Positions 46,701-62,619 of a DNA stretch of 64,000 nucleotides are shown one piece after another (the stretch's first letter is position 1; every line of letters starts with the position of its first letter). Source of the stretch: Hormiphora californensis (taxonomy: Eukaryota > Ctenophora > Tentaculata > Cydippida > Pleurobrachiidae); contig CM035356.1 of assembly GCA_020137815.1 (NCBI GenBank), forward strand, positions 5,033,253-5,097,252, given 5' to 3'. A program made the position numbers and the translations under genes. The notes beneath the pieces are model-generated. The model ran no database searches, was not told the origin of the DNA, and saw only the letters and a program-made list of their open reading frames with translations.

Positions 46701-49329
46701 TTAATTATATTATGGGGACAATATGATCACTGTGTAAATAGCTAGTGTGTACCAACATATATTACACTACCATATCATTACTCTCTATTCCTGGCAGATT
46801 GCCCGTCCCTTGACTACTCTAACAAAGCAAGGAGAGAGAAGAAGCCAGTAACTAGGAAACGGAAAGCAGAGCCAATGATACCCCTTTCTATTGGAGATAT
46901 GATCAGTGCTCTAGCGTCAGAATGTGTAAGTTATAAAATATTATTATTCTTTGTGAGCTACAGTCACATATAAATACCCCACAATTCCTCTCTTAGCACA
47001 TGCCTGGTTAGCTCAGTCGGTAGAGCATCAGACTTTTAATCTGAGGGTCACGGGTTCGAGTCCCGTATCAGGCTGTGTGACCTTTTGCTAAAACTATCAA
47101 CTAAGTTTTTAAAAAACTTCTGCACACTTTTTGAAGGATTTTTATAAAAAAAAAACCAACAAATAAATGTTTCCCTCTCTTGGAATTAACAGATGTAATC
47201 TCAAAACTATCCATTACAATCACACATTTAGAATTCTATTCGGCCCTCCGCAACACATGTCAGTCCCCTTCCCTGTTGTTTGATTCTAGTGTGTTACTCC
47301 TCCCCATCCCTTTTACACCACTCAGTAGCCTCAAATATGTGCCCCAATGTGGGCGGGAAGTGGGCCTATACTGTTTTCCCTAAATTTATCTGCCGGATTA
47401 GACAGACATATATTTTAAACTCAGAGGGTTGTATTATGCGCGGGTGGCTAGCCCAGCACATATAAATACCCCACAATTCCTCTCTCAGCACATGCCTGGT
47501 TAGCTCAGTCGGTAGAGCATCAGACTTTTAATCTGAGGGTCACGGGTTCGAGTCCCGTATCAGGCTGTGTGACCTTTTGCCAAAGTTCCAGGCAACTGTC
47601 TATGTTGGTCTGCTTCATATGTTAATCAAATCTTGAAAGAAGGGCTACCAAAGTTTACAACTGATAAACGTGTCTAGTTGGTAACAAAATTACCCCAGTG
47701 GCATAACTTGCAGGCACCTGCTATTTCTAACCCTATTTTACGGTGAAACAGGGTCTAGCAAACTACCGCGTTAACTCTGCGAGTAATTTCGTGACCAAAT
47801 AAAAGTGCTGATTCAAGTAAATAAAGGTCCTTTATCAATCAATCAATCAATCAAAACTGCCGCTGGCAGTGGCATTGCGCCGAAATAAACATATAATAGC
47901 AAGCAAACCAGCCACACGGACCAAACTGAGTGAGGATTCAGGGTCGTTAGCACGAAGACGGTTAGGTCTTTTGTGTGCCTTGAACCTGCTACCCCACCCT
48001 GGTCCCCACTATGTCCTTACAATTCTGAAAACTATAAAAGGGTATAAATAATAAGTATACAACATACATCCCCATCCCCATTAGCTAAGCTCTCAATAAT
48101 TCAGATTAATCAACTCTCTCAATTTACTATCACTTTGCTTCTCACGTCTCACTCTCTACAATAGAACCTCTTCTAATCCTCCAAGCTACTACATCATGAA
48201 GCTTTATATTATGTCATATTACTGTTTCTTCACTCTACAGTTCCTTTGGTTTGGAGAGAGCTTTTGTGAGACAACTTTTCTGTAACAAAGGTCGGTCGTG
48301 TTATTTTAAACGTCATTGTCACGCGCGGGTGGTCAGCCCAGCACATATAAAAACCTCACAATTCCTCTCTTAGCACATGCCTGGTTAGCTCAGTCGGTAG
48401 AGCATCAGACTTTTAATCTGAGGGTCACGGGTTCGAGTCCCGTATCAGGCTGTGTGACCTTTTTGCTAAGATTTACTCGCCTGGGGTGCATTTCTTTTAA
48501 ACGCCCGATCGTATGAGCTGATTTTTTAAACCCCCCCCCTCCAGATCTTACCAACTAAAACATCGCCCCATTATCCCACATGACCGATCATAAACCTTGA
48601 ACCGAACTTGATGTAACGCGCGTAGTTTGAATTGGGGGGTTCTGTGCGCGGGTTATGTGAGTGGCAGTGAATTTCCCCTGACATACTGATCCCCCCCACA
48701 CACAGTTATACACACACACACACACACACACACATCTTGAATCTCCCTCTAGCTAGCTCTCACTCGCATATTCAGGATATTGTATATTATTACATGCTGC
48801 ACCTGGGTAGTAGCTCAAATGAATATGTTTTACATTCTGCCCTTATTTTCAGGTTCCAAGAGAGAAGGCACCCCACCAACTGTAAGTGCTGCAATTCTGT
48901 CAGAGCATTGGTCTGATTCTATTCTCATTTCTTGAGGACCGCGGTCAGAGCATTGGCTTGACCTAATTCAGGTTTTGAAAGTGGTTCTAATTCCTCAACA
49001 TTTACAATGGTCCCTCAATTAATAATTGTCTGCAGGTTGATAGAGCCAGTTAACAGTGATAAATCGAAGAGACTCCGACGGCGAACATTAGATGAAATTT
49101 GGAGTGATGCCTCTCGACAGGCCATAGCAGCAGCACAGACACGATCGTCCCGATTAGAATATCTGAACTCCAGCAGAACAAAGGTAATAAGAGATTTGTA
49201 GATTTGTTTGCTGAAATCTATACCATCTCTCTAACTGTTTCAAATCCAATAATACAGGTGTGTGCTGAGTTGAACTCAACTGAAGATATAAAGGGGCTGC
49301 TGAAACCTATCAGAAAGAAGAACGGGTGA
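43733..49329 (+). CDS. Nuclear-looking protein, possibly related to the INO80 N-terminus
   Basis: Eight exons in frame: 43733-43899, 45571-45623, 45834-45921, 46405-46571, 46798-46925, 48853-48881, 49036-49183 and 49258-49329 (TGA), giving 283 residues. A Pro-rich start and a helical segment (HVQALDRFLDISRLLSEVET) lead to WLKDIVLSDSSDSSDEEE, an acidic Ser stretch. A basic helix (DEMRRMLRKYKQMKKIREK) and two further basic clusters (RKRK, KRLRRRT) follow. The order W-L-K, LSD/acidic, then M-L-R-x-x-K resembles what I recall of the INO80 N-terminal region, but there is no ATPase and the frame ends at a stop. A chromatin role is inference. Intron 1 is filled by a 1.56-kb foldback. Introns 3 and 4 hold a hAT MITE each. 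Intron 5 contains three tRNA-Lys genes. Confidence 0.7.
43952..45515. mobile_element. 1.56-kb foldback element with TA target site
   Basis: TA|CAGGGTGTCCCATATATTCT at the left and its complement followed by TA at the right. Arms of about 750 bp are almost perfect complements around a spacer of about 55 bp. TA duplication and CAGGG ends suggest mobilisation by a Tc1/mariner-like transposase. It contains no ORF. It fills intron 1 of the 43733-49329 gene. Confidence 0.9.
45957..46065. mobile_element. hAT-type MITE, copy 1 (109 bp)
   Basis: Ends CAGGAACCGACCGAA and its complement. Flanks ACAGGTAA and TAAGGTAA match at six of eight positions, a worn 8-bp target duplication. It lies 35 bp after the donor of exon 45834-45921. 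Confidence 0.8.
46580..46688. mobile_element. hAT-type MITE, copy 2, at a splice donor
   Basis: Same 109-bp element in the other orientation, with perfect 8-bp target duplications GTGAGAAT at 46572-46579 and 46689-46696. The left duplication is the splice donor of exon 46405-46571, so the insertion created a second donor copy. Confidence 0.92.
47002..47074 (+). tRNA. tRNA-Lys (UUU), copy 1
   Basis: Full cloverleaf: acceptor GCCTGGT/ATCAGGC (one G-T pair), D-arm with A box TAGCTCAGTCGG, anticodon loop CTTTTAA (anticodon TTT), T-arm with B box GGTTCGAGTCC. No intron. A TATAAATA lies about 30 bp upstream and a CCTTTTG terminator-like tract follows. Confidence 0.97.
47494..47566 (+). tRNA. tRNA-Lys (UUU), copy 2
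   Basis: Identical to copy 1 over the gene. The flanks are shared: CATATAAATACCCCACAATT upstream and TGTGACCTTTTGC downstream, so the duplicated unit included promoter and terminator. Confidence 0.97.
48379..48451 (+). tRNA. tRNA-Lys (UUU), copy 3
   Basis: Identical gene with the same flanks (CATATAAAAACCTCACAATT upstream; TGTGACCTTTTTGC downstream). Copies 2 and 3 additionally share GCGCGGGTGG and CAGCCCAGCACATATAAA upstream, so they are closest relatives. All three read with the host gene. Confidence 0.97.
48709..48735. repeat. (CA)n microsatellite
   Basis: Short CACA tract in the host-gene intron after the third tRNA. Confidence 0.9.
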
Positions 49330-50233
49330 ACACTCAACTTAACTCGACCCCCCCCCCCTTACAAATGTAAAGGAGGATTAGAAAATAACAACACTCAACT
49401 AGAAGAGCTGTCATTGGACTGACAGGATCAACTAGGATGGACCGTAGCAGATATCTATATATTGTCTGGAAATAAACACTGGGAAATTGAAAATGAAGCA
49501 GTCGATGATACTAGTAGATATTGTTGGAAATATTTGTGTTCGTTTATTTCAGACTATTGTCGACCCTTATCTGAGCGTTTAACTTATCGACTATATAACC
49601 ACTTGTGGAGTTGACAGGCTGTCCCTCATTGTTTTGTTCAAACCTTTTTATTTTATTTTAGGGGAGGGAGGGTCGAACAAGGCAAGTCCCTCACTGTTCT
49701 GGACATGGGTCTAGGAGACAGCTGTCTGCTGTATACTACTGTGAAGTGTGAGATGTACCTGGTACCATTTTGAGTTGACCAGCTATAACACAGTGTAGTC
49801 ACTCAGTGTAGTGTGGCTCGGAACAGGAATAGGTCATGACCTAGATACGTTGGGTCCTGGTTTAGTTAGGACGTGCCGGTGTAAAAAACCTGAAACCGGA
49901 GAAGGGGATTCCGTTTATTGCGCCGCGCGCACCACTATGCTGACATGATAACTTTCACTGTACGAGAGGTCTCGCGCGTCCCAGTATTAGACGAGACAAA
50001 CAGAGTGTTTATAAGGAAAATAAACTCTAAATAAAGTTACATATAAAACTATGTCAATATATTCAAGCGATAAATAATGATGTCTTGGTCAAGTTAAAAT
50101 AGTTTTAAATATTAAACACTTTTTACACGTTTTGTAAATAATTTAAATATTAGGGTTCTTGTCCACAAATCCGTCCATCTTTACATCTTTACATCACACA
50201 CCTTTAAACACATATCTCTACATCATCTCTACA
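49330..50233. other. Intergenic, convergent 3' ends
   Basis: Between the 3' ends of the 43733-49329 gene and DZANK1. GGAAATAAACAC near 49469 could serve as a polyadenylation signal for the former. No gene seen. Confidence 0.5.
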
Positions 50234-56047
<5,814 letters not shown>

Positions 56048-56309
56048 TGGACATCAACACTCACACTATACAACAATTGGGAGCTGGAGTTAGGGAATTT
56101 AGGAGGATTTAAATCATCGGAAAATATTTGGAATCAATAATCAAGAGATTTGGAAAAGGGTGATAATTATAATATAATATGGTAATTTAAAAATTCACAA
56201 CAGCATTATTAAAAAACGGACAAAACAGATTAAAAACGCCCCAAGTTCAGGCTTGAAGTTTGACCAACAGAACTGAAACTATTCTTGACAGTGTTTGATT
56301 TGTTTGTAT

Positions 56310-59300
56310 TCAATCAATGTAATCAAGCTCTTCAGGAATACCAAAGTTTTTCCCCATTTCTTTTGCTGGAATACCAAACTTGCTGGAACACCAACTCTGC
56401 ACAGAGAAAATGTTGTCTGTCCATCGGTTGATTGCTTCCTTGCACGTCACCAGTTCCTTCCTCTTTTGTTCTAGAAAAGAGATGGTAAAATGAGGTATTG
56501 GTACAATTGGGGTACTTGTGCTCCTTCCTGTTTGTTATTGTGACAGTGGACAGAATTCGGTATTAAACAAAGGGAAAAAAGAAATTTTGCCAAACAAATG
56601 TTTCACCCGTAAGGGATCTTCAGTGACAGCAAGAATTCGGTGTATTACAATTATTGAACCTTACCTAAAACTTCTGGATCACAATCCTTATACTTCAGTA
56701 CTTCTTCAGTGATTGCCTTTAACATTTTCTCCTTCACATCAACTTCCTCTAATAATGCTTTCCTTTTTTCTCCCTCCCCTCGGGTCTCCTTTGCTTCTTT
56801 CAACTTGGCATCTGTAATGAGGGTTTGATGGTGTTTTGAGATTTCGGATTACTGTTCAAGTTGCCCGTCAACACTTGTCTAACTTGCCCCCCCCCCTCGT
56901 GTTACATTTACCGTTTTCCAATTTCCGCTTTTTAAACTGGGACACTTCTCCATCAAGCTCGGTGAGTTTTCGTTTTCGAGACATGACAGCCTGGGATGGG
57001 AAGCACCAGAAATAATTTGATGTCCCTATCTTTTCTGCACACACCTAGGAGGAGGGATTTTTAACACTTCACTAATAGTTCCTACGATATAAAGCTGGTC
57101 GTTCCTTATTGTGAAACTTGTTATCACGTCCAGCGTCCTTCTAGGATAAAGAAGAAAAAGAGATGATTTGATTCTATGCTATTGAATACTTGTGACACCA
57201 TCTCTTTTAACAATTGAATACAGAGGTGTGATCTCCAAAAGAATGACTGGTTTTCGAGTTAATAACGTTAGACCGTCCTTCAAACAATAGAACAGAAAAC
57301 TGGACCGCCAATAACCAGAACGGTTTCTCACCTCCATCTCTTGGTTACTACACCTGCTCATTCCCCTCCTTCACGGTATAAATACCCCCACAGATCGAGC
57401 AGTAGACCAACCAACTACAAATCATCATGATCCTGTTCACTCTTCTGATCGCTTCTGTCGCTGCCTTTGATAAGGACACCCTGTCCTCTGGACTGAGGTC
57501 CAGTGAGGGTCAGGTGAGGCTCTTCAACAAATGGATGAGCGAGAGTGGTGAGGCTTACGGACTGGCTGAGAAGAACTTTAGGTTCAGAATCTTCAGGTAA
57601 TACCGTTAAAGGTTGACAAGATACCTAAAACTTTTCGTATATCGTCTTATTTTGATTTATCATTAATTTTCAGCATTTTTTCAGAATTTTTTGTCGGCTA
57701 GAAATATGTGCAAAATAGGGGGTCTACTGACAAATGAGTGTGCCTTTTTTTAAATTGATAACGTAATATCTCCGGTTCCTGATGAGATACAGAAACCGTT
57801 TTGGTAGCGTTGGAAAGGTCTTGTTGAGACCAATCCAACGCAACCAAGATCAAGTCTTTATCTTTTGAGGAACCGGAAACGTGAATTTCAATTTGCGAGA
57901 CGCAGTGAGTGTGCCCAGTAAAACCAGTGCTGACAATATCGGTAGACCCCCTATTTCGAATTTTTTTTCTAGCCGACAAAAAATTCTGAAAAAATGCTGA
58001 AAATTAATGATAAATCAAAATAAGACGATATACGAAAAGTTTTAGGTATCTTGTCAACCTTCAACTCAATAACACTATCAATGTATTCAGTCCCCAGTTG
58101 GTCAATGCGAATTGGCAAACTCTCACTCCCCCTCGCCTCATTGCTACCCCCCCCCCCTCCAGCCCCATCCCCCCAATTGTTAACCCCCTCCCTCCCCAGG
58201 GAGAACTTGAAGTACATTGTTGCTGAGAACGAGGCCCAGGAGGGATACACCCTTGATGTTAACTTCATGGCTGCCCTCACTCCCGAGGAGCAGAAACAAT
58301 ACTACGGAATCAACATCACCGCCCTGCCCCCGTTGAAGATGGCCCTCCCGCTGCTTCTGATGATGAGGCACCTGCGTAAGTGTCCGAACGTGCAAATACA
58401 ATATATGAGGGATGTACACTGTACAGTCAGAGATATATATCTTTATACCTTATTACAACCTCTCTTTGTAGACCTCATCATTACAACTTCTCTTTGCAGT
58501 GCTGATTCCAAGCTGTGGAGGGAGGAAGGAAAGGTCGCTGCCGTTCAGAGCCAGGGATCTTGTGGATCCTGCTGGGCTTTTGCCGGTATCGCCGCTACCG
58601 AGGGTCACTACGCCATCGCCACCAACGATCTGAAGAAGTTCTCCGAGCAGGAGTTCGTCGACTGTGCCTACACTAGTAAGTAGCTTAGTTAGTTACACTA
58701 GTAAGTAGCATTTTTTACTAGCCATATGGCCTACACTAGTAAGTAGCCCTTAAATTACTTGCCACTTAGTTAGCTACACTAATAAGTAGCTTCTTCATTT
58801 GCCACATAGGACCTTCACCAACTTAAAATACTCAATTCTCTCCCTGTAACACCCGTAAGATAAATAGCTTTTTCACCGCAACATTTCCCATATATATCAG
58901 CTAATCCACACCCTAATCCACACCCTAATCCACACCCTCACTCTCTCTCAGACCGAGATGGCTGTAACGGAGGATGGTACTGGGATGCCTACAACAAAGT
59001 CCTCTCCAAACAGAGGCTTGCCCTTCTCTCTGACTACCGATACACTGCCCGATCAGGCAGGTGCCAGGGTGCTAGCAAACCCAACGGTCTTACCGGAGTC
59101 AAGTTCACCGGTACTGCCAAGACCAGCGGAGACGCCGCTCTCGCCACCGGCCTCGGCAAGGGACCTGTCGCCATGGCCTTTGAGATCAAGGGAGCATTCA
59201 ACTACTACAAGAGCGGTGTTCTCTCCATCGAGAACTGTGGAAGGACCCCTCATCACGCCATGGCCGTTACCGGATACACCCCTGAGTTCTGGGAGATCAA

Positions 59301-59802
59301 GAATTCCTGGGGTACTCGATGGGGAGACCAAGGATACGTCCGGTTCTCCAGGAAGATCAAGAACATGTGTGGAGTTTCCAACTGGAACGCTTACCCCCAG
59401 CTTAGCAAGGGAGAACAAGAGGAATAAACGGATTGAAACTATAACTTTAAGTTAGAACTCTCATTATATGAGGTGTATTTGTGTTGTCTAAAATCAAAAC
59501 AGTTAGTCATCATCTCCAGTCACTGACACACACACAGAGTCAAGATCTAACCCATGTTAACCCATGTTAACCCATATCATTTTAACACAATATGTTAACA
59601 ACACATCTCCCCAGTCCCCACGTACCATGTCATCATCAACTAGGCTTTGTAGGATGTCCTTAACCGACATTGGAGTAATCCCCTTGGCTTTAGGACATAT
59701 CTTCTCCAGCTCCTTTAATTGAAACACATCCTTTCTCTCGTAGAACACCTCCATCATCCGGGTCCTCTTTTCTTCGACACTCAACCCCCGCTTCTTGGAC
59801 AT
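56310..59802 (-). CDS. MND1: MND1, meiotic recombination accessory protein
   Basis: Exons 59802-59626, 57034-56912, 56811-56665 and 56470-56310. The start [20 protein letters not shown], then [20 protein letters not shown], is the winged-helix DNA-binding domain. [14 protein letters not shown] closes that domain. A charged coiled coil ([18 protein letters not shown] and the next exon to KYKDCDP) follows, and the C-terminal [13 protein letters not shown] to [11 protein letters not shown] is the family hallmark. MND1 pairs with HOP2 (PSMC3IP) to help DMC1/RAD51 strand invasion in meiosis. The join of exons 1 and 2 needs one extra base: either donor GTAC|GTGGGG or a microexon of about 10 nt. Intron 1 (2.6 kb) contains the cathepsin gene on the other strand. 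Upstream in-frame ATGs (to 60018) are unlikely starts. Confidence 0.92.
57427..59427 (+). CDS. Cathepsin-type cysteine protease (papain family C1A), nested in MND1
   Basis: Exons 57427-57596, 58200-58375, 58500-58675 and 58952-59427. Signal peptide [14 protein letters not shown], then a propeptide ([40 protein letters not shown]). The mature enzyme has [14 protein letters not shown] (oxyanion Gln, catalytic Cys), [10 protein letters not shown], catalytic His in [11 protein letters not shown], catalytic Asn in [18 protein letters not shown]. About 332 residues, a usual length. It would act in lysosomes, digestive cells or outside the cell. Exon 2 reads in the right frame only if the C run at 58327-58331 had six C instead of five, after which it gives [15 protein letters not shown] joined to exon 3. 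This is probably a homopolymer error, otherwise a true frameshift. The codon bias toward C-ending codons in exon 4 suggests strong expression. Confidence 0.93.
57610..58060. mobile_element. Foldback element in cathepsin intron 1
   Basis: Arms from AGGTTGACAAGATACCTAAA and complement, about 150 bp nearly perfect plus a looser inner part. The centre holds ATATCTCCGGTTCCTGATGA, shared with the foldback at 42558-42786. It starts 13 bp after the exon 1 donor. Confidence 0.88.
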
Positions 59803-60334
59803 GGTATCAGCTTTGTGTAGATAGTATTTCAGGGGGATTTTGTTCAAATGGGGAATTTCATGGAGGAAATTAAAACAACTGGGGGTTGTGGTAAAACAAA
59901 TTGATATAATACTAGTTTCGGATAAAAAATGGTTAACATTAACATGAAAACCCCACTCACGCAACAACTTGAACTGCTCGTCCCATTTTGAACGGGGGAA
60001 GAACAATTCAAGCATCACTGTTGCCTAAATCTCTTTAGAAAAGAGATTTACACACAAAAACACATGCTTTTAAGAATTGACTTTCAAGTACACAATATTA
60101 TATTGCACTGTATAGGCTCAATAAAATGCTGTAAATCAAAAAAATATTGGCAAATTGAGCTAGAATAGAAGGATGGAAATGAAATCAGGGAAAACTGGAA
60201 AAAAGGATGGCAGTAGGATCAAATGTTGAAGACTAGAGGGAAAATAGGGCTTGAAAATGGGAGCTACCGGGTGTCATTGGCTGGGTGCCCTTAGGTGTAA
60301 TGTCACAGAATTGATGAAGTTATGGGGTGCAAGA

Positions 60335-60340
60335 TAGAGA

Positions 60341-60395
<55 letters not shown>

Positions 60396-60420
60396 AGAGA
60401 GAGAGAGAGAGAGAGAGAGA
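60335..60420. repeat. (GA)n microsatellite
   Basis: GA tract with AAATATA interruptions, in the region between MND1 exon 1 and the zinc-finger gene. The rest of 59803-60659 shows no gene. Confidence 0.9.
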
Positions 60421-60659
60421 AAAGGGACTGAGAAAAGGGAACAGCAAAGAAATAGAGATAGAGAAAAGGGAAGATACTAACTAATGTGTTGCCATGGTAC
60501 AACATACAATTCCAGCAGCTGATCATATTGTGGTAAATAGAGCACGTCCAAATCTAATTAAAAACAGTTTCACTTCCCAGATATTGTCCCAGAATTCCCG
60601 AGTAGCTCAGATGGACCCTTCCAGGGCATCCTGAATTAAATTGACCCTCCCAACCTGTG

Positions 60660-61883
60660 TTATATTATCGATTCGGGAAGCATCAAAGATTCATTTGCGA
60701 TAATTTTAGCTAAATCCGTTAATTCCGTTAACTCTGACGGAGTTATTAAGTTTTCCGTTCTGATTTCCCTCCTATTAGCCACTCTGGTCGCCCCTCTGGG
60801 AGTGTAGACCCTCTTCCCCGGTTTAGGTGAGTGCACTGTCCTGAGGTGCCGCAACATCTCCTTCCTCCTCTTGAACCGTGTCGGACAGATCTCACACCCG
60901 TACTCCTTCGTATCATCATGAGTTATCATGTGATCCACCACCGTGCACCTCCTGTACGATCTGAAATCACAGAACTTACACTTGAATGGCTTCTCCCCCG
61001 TGTGGAAATGTCTGATGTGTGACTCCAGGTCCCGCTTCGCAAAGTAAGCCTCCCCACACTCATCACACTTGAAGGACCTCTCCTTCTGGTGAACCCTCCT
61101 GATGTGGGCCTGGAGGTTAAACTTCTTGTTGGCACTGTATTCACACATCTCACATTTGAAGGGTCTGAGGTTCTCATGTGTCATATTGTGCTCTCTCATC
61201 TTGCTACCCGAGAAGGTTGTGTAGTTACAGATATGACATTCCTTCAGAGGTCTCTCACCAGCCACACGAGTCTTCTTTGGTTTAGCTGCCGTGGTTACCA
61301 CTTCAGGTTTTGATTGGTCCGGATCTGTTGCCATGGTTACCACTTTTTCTGTTGATTCTGTTGGTTCTTTAGTTGATTCTGTTAGTTCTTTAGTTGGTCG
61401 GAGAGTCATTTTGCCGGGTTGTGCTGGGATCAGTTGAATTGTTGGTACCAATACCGCCGCATCAAACACTTCAGTTTTAAGCTTCCGTTCTTCTGGAGCA
61501 GTGTCTTGTTGCTCGGGAGCAGTGTTTTCTGATTCCAGAGCAGTGTTTTCTGATTCTGGAGCAGCGTTTACTTCTCCTAGAGCAGTGTTTTCTGACTCTG
61601 TTTGTGGGGCTCCACCGTCCTCTTTTTCCTTCTCTTTGGTAGGGGAGACCGGTGGAATGTGATCTGGTGCTAGGGGAGCAGAGGAAACTGAGTTATCAGG
61701 TGAAACACTATCAGGTATGGTCCGAGTTGCGGAGGGAGAGAGTGGGGTATCGGAGGGAGAGAGTGGGGTATCGGAGGGAGAGAGTGGGGTATCGGAGGGA
61801 GAGAGTGGGGCCTCCATACTAGGAGGGGTAGTAGGGGAGGTCGAATCCTCTTTTATATCCTCTACCATAGGATCTTCATCCAT
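60660..61883 (-). CDS. C2H2 zinc-finger protein, five fingers, single exon
   Basis: 407 residues. The N-terminal half is acidic and low complexity, with SPSDTPL repeated four times and ESENTAL/APE repeats. The C-terminal half (about 215-360) has five C2H2 fingers in a row: CHICNYTTFSGSKMREHNMTH, CEMCEYSANKKF to H, CDECGEAYFAKRD to H, CKFCDFRSYRRC to H and CEICPTRFKRRKEM to H, with linkers such as TGEKPFK. A basic tail and a final hydrophobic helix follow. Probably a sequence-specific DNA-binding regulator in the nucleus; no ortholog recognised. No intron is evident, unlike most neighbours. The ATG is the first in frame and follows no upstream coding signal. Confidence 0.88.
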   Translation of the reverse strand: MDEDPMVEDIKEDSTSPTTPPSMEAPLSPSDTPLSPSDTPLSPSDTPLSPSATRTIPDSVSPDNSVSSAPLAPDHIPPVSPTKEKEKEDGGAPQTESENTALGEVNAAPESENTALESENTAPEQQDTAPEERKLKTEVFDAAVLVPTIQLIPAQPGKMTLRPTKELTESTKEPTESTEKVVTMATDPDQSKPEVVTTAAKPKKTRVAGERPLKECHICNYTTFSGSKMREHNMTHENLRPFKCEMCEYSANKKFNLQAHIRRVHQKERSFKCDECGEAYFAKRDLESHIRHFHTGEKPFKCKFCDFRSYRRCTVVDHMITHDDTKEYGCEICPTRFKRRKEMLRHLRTVHSPKPGKRVYTPRGATRVANRREIRTENLITPSELTELTDLAKIIANESLMLPESII

Positions 61884-62490
61884 AGCTCTAGAGGGAAGAT
61901 GATTTGTACTGATTAGAAACGATTATAAACGGGATGGAAACTGAATTGTTCATGCTGAATCTTGTTTCTATAACAACAATATAACCCGAGGGTTGAAAAA
62001 GGACACGTCAGAATATATTCTTATTAACAGATCAAATAAACAAGTTATGTACACCAATAAAAACTATACAACATCAAGTAATAACCCATCTGACACTATA
62101 CCAATCTGACAGTATATAATTGATATATAACTTGTGTATAAAATGTACACTCTGTGTATAAAATGTACACTCTGACAGTAAATAAATACATTTCTTGTGA
62201 CACACCCAGACATGTACCTAACTAGGTGTGTAGGTGTAGATGCATCCCAGACATGTACTAGGTGTATAGCTCAATCTCCTAGTAAAGTTAGGTGTATAGC
62301 TCACTGGAGAATGTACATGTAATCTGTCAACGCACTCTTTCTCATAACCCCATTCCTTAGTAACCCCTATAATATTCCTGTCTCTCTTTCCCACATAAAT
62401 TACTACATGAGTAGAAAATGTGCATGCTCTACAAAAACCCTTGGTGACTGGGGACCCATACTTCTCTCTCTGGTTGAGTTCATGGGATGA
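61884..62490. other. Intergenic, no gene seen
   Basis: 5' side of the zinc-finger gene and 3' side of the last gene. Contains a 20-bp direct repeat (TGTGTATAAAATGTACACTC at about 62133 and 62155) and AGGTGTATAGCTCA repeats. No coding signal. Confidence 0.5.
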
Positions 62491-62498
62491 TCATACTC

Positions 62499-62607
62499 CA
62501 GGAACCGACCGAATCAGGAAATACTGGTCCCTGATTGGCTGATAACCAGTCACGTGACCTAAATAACGAGTTCTGATTGGTTGTTTACTTGTTTCGGTCG
62601 GTTCCTG
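62499..62607. mobile_element. hAT-type MITE, copy 3
   Basis: 109 bp, ends CAGGAACCGACCGAA and complement, with perfect 8-bp target duplications TCATACTC at 62491-62498 and 62608-62615. It lies 12 bp beyond the stop codon of the 62620-63907 gene, in its 3' UTR. Confidence 0.93.
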
Positions 62608-62619
62608 TCATACTCTTTC

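Noticed and set aside
47180-47465. ORFs between tRNA copies
   Set aside because: No splice phase match to host exons and no recognisable motif; probably tRNA-flank sequence.
58958-59455. 165-codon ORF overlapping the last cathepsin exon
   Set aside because: Out-of-frame shadow of the catalytic exon; the papain motifs are in the other frame.
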